From contig CM077676.1 in NCBI GenBank assembly GCA_039707655.1, positions 186,926,936 through 186,990,935 of the forward strand: DNA of 64,000 nucleotides, written 5' to 3'. A model generated the notes under the pieces. The model was not told the DNA's origin and ran no database searches. It was given only the letters and a program-made list of their open reading frames with translations. Both the position numbers and the translations under genes were made by a program. This document shows positions 22,965 to 33,047 of the stretch, in pieces. The number at the start of each line of letters is the position of its first letter. Positions within the stretch are counted from its first letter, which is position 1. This DNA is from Elymus sibiricus. Lineage: Eukaryota > Streptophyta > Magnoliopsida > Poales > Poaceae.

Positions 22965-25433
22965 ATGGTGGGCGCGGGTCGAGAGCGCTCCGAGGCTCCT
23001 ACCTCGGCGCGTGGTGGGAGGGGTAGTTCCATTCCACCCCATAGCCTCCGGAGAGCGCTGGATCTCAGTATGCAGACACCACCGGCGGTCGCTTCTTCTT
23101 CGGCCGGGAGAGGTCGGGGGGGGGGGAAGAAGGCTGGTAGAGGTGGACGTGGCGGCGGGAGAGGTAGGAAGGCTGCTACTACGCCTTCCTCGCCGCCACC
23201 CCCAGCTGATTCACCCGACCACAGGAGTGCTCCGTCTGAGATGGAGCCGCCTGAGGTGGACCCGTCTCGGACTCCGGTCCACGAGCCTCGGGCCGACGAG
23301 CGTCGGGCCGACGAGCCTTCGTCCCACGAGACTCCGTCCCACGAGACTCCGGAGCTCAGCAGGGATCACGCTGAGTCGCAGCGGAACTCGACGGAGTCGA
23401 GTGGCCGTGCTGAGGGTGGCTATAGTTCTGATAGCTATAGCGAGGGTGAGTGGGTTGAGGGGTGCAAAGTCTACCAGCGTGGTGGTACAAAGCTCCCGCC
23501 CACCCCGGCGACCCCCGACCAGAGGTGGTTGATTGCGCCTAACGGGGCCAAGTAAGTGCATTTACTCTTTTTTAACCTTTTGCCTTCACGTTTCTTCGAA
23601 TATCTAATGCGTTGGCCTTGTCATACTGCAGGTCTTGGACACACGAGCCTCATGTTCGCAGGCCCAACAGTGTCCTTGGTGTGATTTGTCGCCACAGCTT
23701 CCCGGGGTGGGTCACGTTGCCCGGTGAGGGCCGGGTTCCCGAGTTAGGAATGACCTGGGAGCACTACTTGGCTGCCCCGGCCCCGCCGGGGCATAGGATC
23801 GGCGATGTCGAGTGCCACAAGGTGGCCGACATTGTGATCCAGACGTTTTGGGTAATTTCTCCTTTGCCGTCTACGTTGTGTTTCCTTCTTTGATTGGCAA
23901 CCCTAGTGATTGTACTAATTCGTGTTTTCTTGTTTTATAGCAGACCTTCTACAGGTGTGCTAAGGGACAGGAGGAGGCCGCGGCTCTGGTTATCGACAAC
24001 GAGTGCAGGCGCCTACTTCAAAACTTTCGGCACGAGGCTCGGACGCAGGCTATTCGAGACTACTTCGCCTCGGCTGGTATTAGGAGGAAAAGAGAGAAGT
24101 GCCGCGAGAAGTTTCTGAGTAAGGAGAAGTACATGAAGGTAATTACCTATTCTTAAGGCCTTGTACTTAGTTTCCTTGATTTGATTCGTAGGCGTAGCGC
24201 TCAAATTTCTCTTGCTTAACTTAGGTGCCCCCGAGATGGTGTGCGGATAGGATGGACTGTTGGGAGGCGTTGGTGGATGAGTGGTGCTCTCCCCAATGGC
24301 GCTCCACCCACGACACTGCAAAGGACAAGCGTGGCAAAATGAAAGGTGTCCCACACCATCTAGGCAGCGTCAACCTACATCAGTACGGGGAAAACTGGGT
24401 ATGTGGTTTGCTTCATGATTCATGCAAATTTATTCTTCATGCTAGCTTGAGCCCTCAACTAATACTCTGTTCCTCTCTTTTAGGCGCGAGAGAACAAGGC
24501 TCCAGTGCCACAGCTGTTCGACCTCTATGCCATGTCCAATACTGCCTCGTACAAGAAGGCCAAGGCATTCTCTGAGTCTGACCTCGATGATCCAAAGATA
24601 TTCACCAACCGCGCCTCCCACCACAAGCTTGTGAGGTATAGAGACGAGGGGAAGGCGAGGAAAGGGCCGGACTTTAACCCGAGCCAGCAACCTCTTGATC
24701 CAGAGCTGGTGATGATATCTGGTGGTGGGAGGCCCCATGGCTCGTTAGCCATTGGGGATGGACTGATACGTTGTAGTAGCACTCTCCCGCAGATCAAGAA
24801 GCGCCAGACCGGCTCCGATCCTGAGATATTGCCTCGTGCACAGCCAGTGGAGCTCGAATTCAAGGTTAGTTATACGGACTCAGATACCTTTCCTTCATTA
24901 CATTGTGTGTGCGGCCGTCGATGATTACAATGCTAACGAGTGGTGTTGCAGGCTGCTATTGAGGCAGAGAGAGCGAAGACCCAGGCTGCTATTGAGGAAG
25001 AGAGAGCGAAGACCCAGGTGATTCTAGAGGAGAGGGACCGGCAGGCGGCGGAGAGGGAGAGGGAGCTTGAGGACAGGACGGCTAATGCGTTGGAGGAGGA
25101 GAGGAACCGGAACATGATGGCTAACCGGGCCCTATACGAGATGTTCGCGGTAAGTTTCTTCTGCATATTAGCCAAATCATGCACGTAATGTTCCTTACAG
25201 TAGTATCTAATATGACTGACTCGTCAAAACCAAATGTGAAGACCCTGTGCGAGAAGAGCGGCACGACCCCTCCGCCGATGCCAGTCATTGCTCCGGCGGG
25301 CACGGTGAGTTTCATTTGAATGGTCATTAGTTACTAGTCTTCACATTTGAGTTGCATCATGCTAACGATACATTGGAAATGATCTTTGGTGCAGCATAAC
25401 TCCCGACAAGCATCGACCGATCCTCCTCCGTGA
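22965..25433 (+). CDS. Plant transposase_24 (Ptta/En/Spm, TNPA-like) gene of CACTA #2, eight coding exons
   Basis: Proposed exons: 22965-23551, 23632-23851, 23941-24138, 24225-24398, 24484-24864, 24952-25149, 25242-25304, 25395-25433. All junctions are GT/AG and phases agree, giving about 619 codons; the acceptor before exon 7 is the least certain. Exon 1 is Gly/Arg- and then Ser/Pro/Glu-rich (disordered). Exons 2-4 hold the conserved core, ending with a KDKRGKMKG...HHLGS motif typical of the transposase_24 family. Exon 6 is a coiled coil with an exact repeat of AAIEAERAKTQ/AAIEEERAKTQ. The protein is expected to bind the subterminal TTTGCCGTCTGC repeats in the nucleus. No stops are seen in the model. 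Confidence 0.72.
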
Positions 25434-25499
25434 GCCACTGGCGCGACCGATCCTACAACTACACCTACAACTACACCTCCGTGATGACGGTAAGTTTTC

Positions 25500-26240
25500 G
25501 CAAGTGTTTAGCATAACAAATGCATACTTAGCTTAAGAAATGACCTATTTATCTCCAAAATGCCGTATACTTAGCTTAGTTTCCTCGAAAATGACATTAT
25601 AACCTTACTTAGCTCCAAAATGACCAATTTTACCATGGATAGCTCTCAAATGACCTATACTTAGCTTAGCTTAAGAAATGACATATTTAGCTCTAAAATG
25701 ACCTGTACTTAGCATTATTTCCTCCAAAATGACATAATAACCTTAATTAGCTCCAAAATGACCTATTTTACCACGGATAGCTCTCAAATGACCTATACTT
25801 AGCTTAGCTTAAGAAATCACCTATTTAGCTCCAAAATGACCTATTTAACCTAGGAAAGCTCTAAAATGACATATACTTAGCATTTATTCCTCCAAAAATG
25901 AATTTATATGGTTAGCTAGCTCAAAAATGACATAATAACCTTAATTAGCTCAAAAATGACCTATTTAACCTAGGATAGCTCTAAAGTTACCTATACTTAG
26001 CATTTATTCCTCCAAAATGACTCAATATGCTTAGCTAGCTCAAAAATGACATAATATGCTTAAGAAATGACCTATTTAGCTCCAAAATGACTTAATATGC
26101 TTAATTAGCTAAAAAATGGCATAATTACTTAGGTTAGCTCTGAAATGACCTATACTTAGCTTATTTAGTTCATTTATGACATACTTTGCATATTTAGGTC
26201 AAAAATGGCCTATTTAACTAGGTTAGCTCTAAAATGACAC
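25500..26240. repeat. Degenerate AT-rich tandem array in CACTA #2
   Basis: Blocks such as AGCTCCAAAATGACCTATTT and TACTTAGCTTAAGAAATGAC alternate about every 30-90 bp. No coding content. Confidence 0.75.
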
Positions 26241-26246
26241 AAGTAA

Positions 26247-26364
26247 GCAATAAGAAGAAGAAAAAGAAAGAGAAGAAAAATTCTTCTTCTTCTTCTTCTT
26301 CTAGTCTTCTTCTTCTTCTTTTTCTTCTTCTTCTTCTAGTCTTCTTCTTCTTCTTCTTCTAACT
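26247..26364. repeat. GAA/TTC inverted simple repeat
   Basis: A run of AGAAGAAGAAAAAGAAAG on the + strand is followed at once by long TTC runs broken by TAGTC, so the two halves can pair as a hairpin. Confidence 0.8.
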
Positions 26365-26744
26365 TCCTTCTTTCCCATTTTGCAGATTTGATTCACTTCA
26401 CGGAAGCTTGCGTTCATGGAGTCCTTGTCCTTCCATTTTGTTTTGATTTTGTAGGATCAACAATTGACACTGGCATATGTATGTATAGATGAATGAAACT
26501 TGCATATGTATGGATGAGACTTGCATATGTTTTGATTTGGTATGTGTTGGATGATCATATCCATATGGCTTGCATATTATTTGCATATGTGTTGTTTATT
26601 ATGTGGTGGATGAGACATTTTATGTGATGGACTAGACATAATGTTTGCCTTATTATGTGATTCTGAATATATATATATGTGTGTGAATTTATGTGCAAAT
26701 GAATTGATGTAAGAGAAAACAGTAAAAATAGGGGCTATATAGCC
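26365..26744. other. Non-coding 3' flank in CACTA #2
   Basis: No gene is seen. The sequence has repeated GGATGAGAC, CTTGCATATG and ATATATATGTG stretches and probably serves as a 3' trailer. Confidence 0.4.
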
Positions 26745-27165
26745 ACTTTGCCGTCTGCTAGCAGACGGCAAATAGGCCACGTGGCAGCAGCCTGTGCAAG
26801 CTGGGCTGGCCTATTTGGCCTGTTTGCCGTCTGCGAGCAGACGGCAAAGAGCTTTCTTCTTTGCCGTCTGCTAGCAGACGGCAAAGAGCCTGCACTGGCC
26901 CAGCTGACGCCTGACGTCAGCTGACGTCAGCTGCAGCTCTTTGCCGTCTGCTGGCAGACGGCAAAGAGCGCCGTTAGCCCCCTAACGGGGCTGGCACCTT
27001 TTGTCTGCCGTCCAGGGGCTTTGCCGTCTGCCAGCAGACGGCAAAGTGGCCTTTACCGGCACCCGTTCGGCCGGACTGTTCGCCGTCTGCTGGCGGACGG
27101 CAATGGCTTTGCCGTTCGCCAGGCAGGCCTTTGCCGTCTGTTATGGCAGACGGCAAAGAAGCTGA
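26745..27165. repeat. Right subterminal repeats of CACTA #2
   Basis: Seven or more palindromes of the form CTTTGCCGTCTGC with a 2-4 base centre (CTAG, CGAG, TGGC), mirroring the left end. Confidence 0.9.
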
Positions 27166-28096
27166 TTCCAGTAGTGGTAGGATGAAAACGTGCATCAACT
27201 CCTATGCATAGATTACCCCAATGTCACCTCGGGAATCCGTGAGTTGAGTGCCAAAACATATATCAAGTGAATCAATATAATACCCCTTTGTCACCACGAG
27301 TATTCATATGCAAGACATACATCAAGTGTTCTCAAATCCATAAAAGTATTCAATCCGATAATAGTGAAACCTCAAAGGTAAAAACTCAATTCATCACAAC
27401 AAGATAGAGAGGGAGAAATACCATATGATCCAACTATATTAACAAAGCTCGCGATACATCAAGATCGTGCCAAATCAAGAACACGAGAGAGAGAGAGAGA
27501 TCAAACACATAGCTACTAGTACATACCCTCAGCCCCGAGGGTGAACTACTCCCTCCTCGTCATGGAGACCACTAGGATGATGAAGATGGCCTCCGATGAT
27601 GATTCCCACCTCCAGCAGGGTGCCAAAATGGAGCTCCAGATGAGATCACTTCGGAACAGAGGCTCGCGGTGGCATAAAAACTCATCTAGGTTAACTTTCG
27701 GGGATTTCTGAATATATATGATTTTTCAGTGTTGGAATCACGGAAAGAAGGGCCACAGGGGGCCCATGAGGCACCAGGGCACGCCTAGGGGGGTGGCGCG
27801 CCCAGGTGGCTTGTGGGGCCCCTGTGGGTCTTCTGCTGCTCCCCCGAAGCTTCCTGGGTCTGTTTCTTTCCAGAAAAAATCGTCAAAAAGTTTCGCTGCA
27901 TTTGGACTTCATTTGATATGGATTTTCTGGAAAACCAAAAACAAGCAGAAAACAGCAACTGACACTGGGCACTAGGTCAATATGTAGTCCATGAAAATCA
28001 TATAAAATCCATATAAAAGTGCACCAAAATCATACATAACTATAATAAACAGGACATGAATACTTCATAAATTATAGATACGTTGGAGACGTATCA

Positions 28097-31016
28097 GCAT
28101 CCCCAAGCTTAATTCCTACTCATCCTCGAGTAGGTAAATGATAAAAGAAATAATTTATGAAGTGTGAATGCTAGCATAGTGCATAAGTTTGATCAATGAT
28201 AATTTCAATCACTTATCCTAGCATCATAACAACAACTCTTTCTCATAAAACTCATCATGATAAAGTAGCAATCAATTCACATGTTATGGTTTAAACAGTG
28301 CATTCTCTTGAAACTTAACAACCTATGTTCTTAGTCACCAAACAATTGCAATTCAACTTATCTTCAACAAAGTCTAAGTAAGAGCTCCACATACTCAATT
28401 ATCATATAGTCTTCTATGATTGCTAGTACTCAAAGCATATTTTTAGAACAAATGGCATCCATTGAACACAGAGAAAGATAGGGGCTTAATGTTTCGCCTC
28501 CCAACTTATTTATCATAGAGATAATTGTCAACAATAATAATTCATGATCAAATATATTTGACTGGCCATATGTGCCTGGATCTTTCCCCACCACATGATG
28601 CTTGCCAACTAGAGAATAATTAAGGTTGAAATGAGAAGTAATACTATTGACTCTTGCATAAAAGTAAATACATTAAAGTAAAAGATAGGCCCTTCGCAGA
28701 GGGAAGCAGAGGTTGTCATGCGCTTTTTATTTTTGGATGTGCAAGCTCTTAATGCAAAGGAACGTCACGTTATATTGCCCCTTGTGATAGCAACCTTTAT
28801 TATGCAGTCCGTCACTTTTATTTCTTTACCATCACAAGTTCGTACAATGCTTATTTTCTCTTGCAATAAAAGATCATACATATTTAGGAGCAATTTTTAT
28901 TGCTTTTTGCACCGATGACAACTTACTTGAAGGATCTTATTCAATCCATAGGTAGATATGGTGGACACTCATGGCAGGAAACTGGGTTTAATGGTTTTTG
29001 GTTGCACAAGTAGTATCTCTACTTAGTACAATTTTTTTGGCTAGCAAAAGATCCTAAGCAAGCACCACATGTTGGAGGATCCATAACAATATAGCTTCTA
29101 TGCAAATATATCCAAACATAACTCATTACGTTGTCTTCCTTGTCCAACTTCAACTAATTTGCTCAAGTTTGAAAATAATTAATGGGTATTCACAATCATA
29201 AAAGATGTCCAAGATAATATACTTATATGTGAATGTTCTGTTCCTTATACTAATCATTCATGAATTGCTTGTATGACCAATATTGTGATTGTCAAGCTTC
29301 AATAGATTTCACTTTCTAACCCAAATGTGAAACTACTACTAGACATGATATAAGCATATGAAGCACATATAATTTCAACTTTATGATATTCAATTCATTA
29401 AACAATTTACTCAGCGGATATAAGTGAAGAACAAGAGTAAATGACAAACTACTCCAAAAAGATATAAGTGAAGACCAAATGAGTAGTTAAGTAAATAAGT
29501 AGCTATGTGAGGACTCTCTCATTTAAAAAAATTCAGATCTTAAGTATTTTATTCAAACAGCAAAGAAAACAAAATAAAATGACATTCGAAGAATAGCACA
29601 TCTCATGTGAAGAAGCAAAAACTTAGGCTCAACCAAGACTAACCAATAATTGTTGATGAAGAAAGGTGGGATGCCTACCGGGGCATCCCCAAGCTTAGAT
29701 GCTTGAGACTTCTTGGAATGTTATCTTGGGGTGACTTGGGCATCCCCAAGCTTGAGCTCTTACGTCTCCTTAATTCCTCTCATATCATGGCTTCTCCTAA
29801 ATCTTAAAAACTTCATCCACACAAAACTCAACAAGAACTCGTGAGATAAGTTAGTATAAATCAATTCAAAACCTTAACATTCTCTACTGTAGAAAATCAC
29901 AAAAATTATAATTAAACATTGCATACTAAATGCCTCTGCATATTTAATACTCCTATCCACAAATAGAAACATTAAACAAGGAACATATGCAAACAATGCA
30001 ACTATAACCGAAATCTGCCAAAACAGAATAGTCTATAAAGGGGGATTTAAAATTCATACTTCCCTAACTCCAAAAATTCTGAAAAATTACCCCGTGACAG
30101 ATAACTCATGCATGCTTACTGTGTAAAAATTTCAGATTTTTATCATGTTCTGACTATTCAGGAATATTCTGTACATAACAGAAAACTTTCTGTTTTCAAA
30201 CAGCAACACATGAACTTGCAAACAGAGCATGTTAAAGGCTATAATTGGCATTTTATTGAACTAAAAGATACAAAACATGATTATTGATAACATCAAGAAA
30301 ATATCAACAAAATAAAATGACGCTCCAAGCAAAACACATATCATGTGACGAATAAAAATATAGCTCCAAGTAAGGTTACCGATAATGTTGAAGATGAAGG
30401 AGGGGATGCCTTCCGGGGCATCCCCAAGCTTAGACGCTTGATTCTTCCTTGAGTATTACCTTGGGGTGCCTTGGGAATTACCAATCTTAGGGTCTTGCCA
30501 CTCCTTATTCTCCTCATATCGATATCTCACCCAAAACTTGAAAACTTCAATCACACAAAACTTAACGGAACTTGTGAGATAGGTTAGTATGATAAAAATA
30601 AATCATCCACTTAGGTACTGTCAATACAAGATTCATAATTGTTCTCACATAATTACTACTGTATTCTATCATTTCCACAATTTATATTACTCAATATAAG
30701 CTATGGAAACACTAAAACAAGAAAACTATGCACTAAAAACAGAATCTGTCAAAAACAGAACAACATGTAGTGAGAGATTTAAAAACCATACTTCTGTACC
30801 TTCAAAAATTCTGAAAAATTAGGAAAACGTAAAAAATTTGTAACCCAATACTGTTTAAAAATTTCAGAATTTTCTCACTCTGCAGTACAGAATAGAAATT
30901 CCAGCACTGGACGCAAAAGTTTCTATTTTTGCACAAAATCAAATCAACAAGTATCCACACTATCCCAAAGGCTTTACTTGACACATTATTGAAAGAAAAC
31001 ATATAAAACATGATTA
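28097..31016. other. Non-coding 3' half of Athila #2 internal domain, with an internal duplication
   Basis: Starts with the polypurine tract (minus AAGCTTGGGGATGC). Blocks around 29600-30230 and 30330-31000 resemble each other and both resemble 6600-7300 of Athila #1, each with the GGGATGCC hairpin. No gene is supportable; the frames at 28718-28918 and 30802-31011 have no domain. Confidence 0.65.
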
Positions 31017-32486
31017 CTACAGTAGCTTAATCATGTGAGCACACAAAAACAGTAGGGGTAAATATTGGGTTGTCTCCCAACAACCGCTTTTCTTTAATGC
31101 CTTCTTAGCTAGGCATGATGAATTCAATGATGCTCGCATAGAAGTAAAGAATTGAAACACAAAGAGAGAATCATGAAGCATATGACTAGCACATTTAAGC
31201 CTAAACCACTTCCTATGCATAGGGATTTTGTGAGCAAATAGTTTATGGGAGCAATAATCAACTAGCATAGGAAGGCAAAACAAGCATAACTTCAAAACTT
31301 TCAACACATAGAGAGGGAACTTGATATTATTGCAATATGTAAAAGCATATGATCCTCTCTCATAATAATTTCCAGTAGCATCATGGATGAATTCAACAAT
31401 ATAGCTATCACATAAAGCATTCTTGTCATGATACATAAGCATAGAATTTTTATTACTCTCCACACAAGCAATTTTCTTCTCATTCATGATAGTGGGAGTA
31501 TCGTATGAAACTCGAATACTATAAATTGTTTCCATATTAAAAGAGTGATGTTCAGTAAAAGGATTTTCATAATTATAACAAGTATAATAATAATCATCAC
31601 TATTTTTCATAACATAAGTATCATCACAATAATCATCATAGATAGGAGGCATGTCATCATCATAATAAATTTGCTCATCAAAAGTAGGGGGAATAAAAAG
31701 ATCATTTTCATTAAGCATATCATCCCCAAGCTTAGGGCAAACGTTATTTGCAGCAAATAAATTCTCAAACATATCATTCCAATCAAACATAGCATCCCCA
31801 AGCTTGTTGGTTTGCATATCATTAGCACTATAACTATTATCATCAATAGTATGAATAGCACTAATAGTATAACAATTATTATCATATTCCTCCAAGTTGG
31901 TGCCATAAAGATTTTCAAGATCATAAGAAGTATCATTATCTTCCCAATCATAATCATCATAACAAGCAATAGGCATAACAAAATCATCATCAAGTGTATC
32001 ATCTTCCACAATTATTTTTGATTCATTCTCATGAGGTACAACAATAATAGGAGCAACATTATTTGGGAGAGATACCTCTTTACCTCTACTTTTCCTTCTT
32101 TTCTTTTTCTTTACCACATTATGTGTGGGTTTATTTAATTCTTCCGAGCTTCTTATTGAAGAGATTGGTTGGATAGGAAGCTCCTCCTCGTTACCTGTTT
32201 CATCATGAGATAAAATAGGAGGGAAAGGGGGAATCTTTACCCTTCCATTAGTATTTATTTTATATTCTATTTGTTTTCCCGTTTTTCTATAGTTGGCTAT
32301 ATAAGCGTTCTCATTGCAATTTACCACACAAAACATATAGATTTCCTCTAAATTATTATCAATGTCTTTTGTGAGAATGAATACTTCAAACCAACTATTT
32401 TTATGTGTCAATTCTTCACACCCCAAAAATAAACAAAGTTCATTATAAAGTTCAAGGGTGATCAAGTTATTGCAATATTTGGACAT
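31017..32486 (-). CDS. Acidic Asp/Tyr/Asn-rich protein of unknown function in Athila #2
   Basis: A 489-residue open frame. Residues ~120-140 include a basic KKKKRRKSRGK stretch, possibly a nuclear signal. From about 170 to 330 the protein is extremely rich in D, Y, N and E. The C-terminal part (from ~370) has hydrophobic stretches, including a possible membrane segment near CLFCLPMLVDYCS, and probably runs into non-coding sequence. It begins two codons after, and in the same frame as, the stop of the zinc-knuckle ORF at 32490-33014. No family function is recognised; it occupies the place where protease-RT would be. It is intact over 1.47 kb, which argues for recent activity or constraint. Confidence 0.6.
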   Translation of the reverse strand: MSKYCNNLITLELYNELCLFLGCEELTHKNSWFEVFILTKDIDNNLEEIYMFCVVNCNENAYIANYRKTGKQIEYKINTNGRVKIPPFPPILSHDETGNEEELPIQPISSIRSSEELNKPTHNVVKKKKRRKSRGKEVSLPNNVAPIIVVPHENESKIIVEDDTLDDDFVMPIACYDDYDWEDNDTSYDLENLYGTNLEEYDNNCYTISAIHTIDDNSYSANDMQTNKLGDAMFDWNDMFENLFAANNVCPKLGDDMLNENDLFIPPTFDEQIYYDDDMPPIYDDYCDDTYVMKNSDDYYYTCYNYENPFTEHHSFNMETIYSIRVSYDTPTIMNEKKIACVESNKNSMLMYHDKNALCDSYIVEFIHDATGNYYERGSYAFTYCNNIKFPLYVLKVLKLCLFCLPMLVDYCSHKLFAHKIPMHRKWFRLKCASHMLHDSLFVFQFFTSMRASLNSSCLAKKALKKSGCWETTQYLPLLFLCAHMIKLL

Positions 32487-32489
32487 GAT

Positions 32490-33014
32490 TCAATCATGAA
32501 AAAGCATGCATTGGAAATTAAGGTGACCAACTTTATTGCAAAGTTCACAAGTAATAGGATAAAGAGAACATAATTTTGTAGCAAATTCATCCATCTCTTT
32601 GAGAAAAAAATTGGTTCTATCATGTTTATGCTTCTTGCAAAATCTATCATCCCTATAAGGCATGTCTTCACAAACTTTATGCACTCCACAAAAATTGACA
32701 TGCTTATAAGAAACATTTTTGTCATGACTAGTGCAATCATCTTTAGTATTTTGGATATTCATAGAATTCATACTAACAACATTGCAATCATGCTCATCAT
32801 TCAAAGATTTTATGCCAACCATTTTATTGAATTCTTCTTCTATCAATTGAGCACAATTTTCCGCTCTATTATTTTCATGAAAGACATTATAAAGATGAAT
32901 AATATGAGGTAACCTCAATTCCATTTTTTGTAGTTTTCTTTTATAAGCCAAACTAGTGATAAACAAGAAACTAAAAGATTCAATTGCAAGATCTAAAGAT
33001 ATACCTTCAAGCAC
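32490..33014 (-). CDS. Zinc-knuckle (CCHC) gag-like protein of Athila #2
   Basis: A 174-residue frame that starts three bases from the primer site region and ends TGA at 32490-32492. Near the C-terminus it has a perfect CX2CX4HX4C knuckle (CELCNKVGHLNFQC), the nucleic-acid-binding motif of gag nucleocapsids. The N-terminal part has no recognisable gag core and includes several scattered Cys/His. The next codons after TGA (ATC ATG) open the downstream frame without a frame change. Either the pair arose from one ORF by a nonsense change, or the stop is read through. Confidence 0.6.
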   Translation of the reverse strand: MLEGISLDLAIESFSFLFITSLAYKRKLQKMELRLPHIIHLYNVFHENNRAENCAQLIEEEFNKMVGIKSLNDEHDCNVVSMNSMNIQNTKDDCTSHDKNVSYKHVNFCGVHKVCEDMPYRDDRFCKKHKHDRTNFFLKEMDEFATKLCSLYPITCELCNKVGHLNFQCMLFHD

Positions 33015-33019
33015 TCACC

Positions 33020-33036
33020 TCCCCGGCAACGGCGCC
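33020..33036 (-). other. Primer binding site of Athila #2, tRNA-Asp type
   Basis: On the minus strand TGGCGCCGTTGCCGGGG matches the 3' end of tRNA-Asp, 11 bases from the LTR. Confidence 0.92.
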
Positions 33037-33047
33037 AGAAAAGAGCT

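Larger units (their letters stand above)
21377..27176 (+). mobile_element. CACTA transposon #2, complete, 5.8 kb
   Basis: Termini CACTACTGGAAT and ATTCCAGTAGTG are perfect inverse complements. The 3-bp duplication GTA is at 21374-21376 and 27177-27179, and the empty site is visible at about 33808 in the sister LTR. Both ends carry many palindromic TTTGCCGTCTGC repeats. It holds one multi-exon gene of the plant transposase_24 (TNPA-like) type and no TNPD/TNP2 transposase, so it would need TNPD from elsewhere. Confidence 0.95.
20614..28096 (-). mobile_element. 3' LTR of Athila #2, split by CACTA #2
   Basis: LTR parts 20614-21376 and 27180-28096 are joined exactly as in the intact right LTR once the 5.8-kb CACTA and one GTA are removed. 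A (GA)n run at about 27484 recurs in the other LTR. No gene is present in the LTR parts. Confidence 0.92.
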
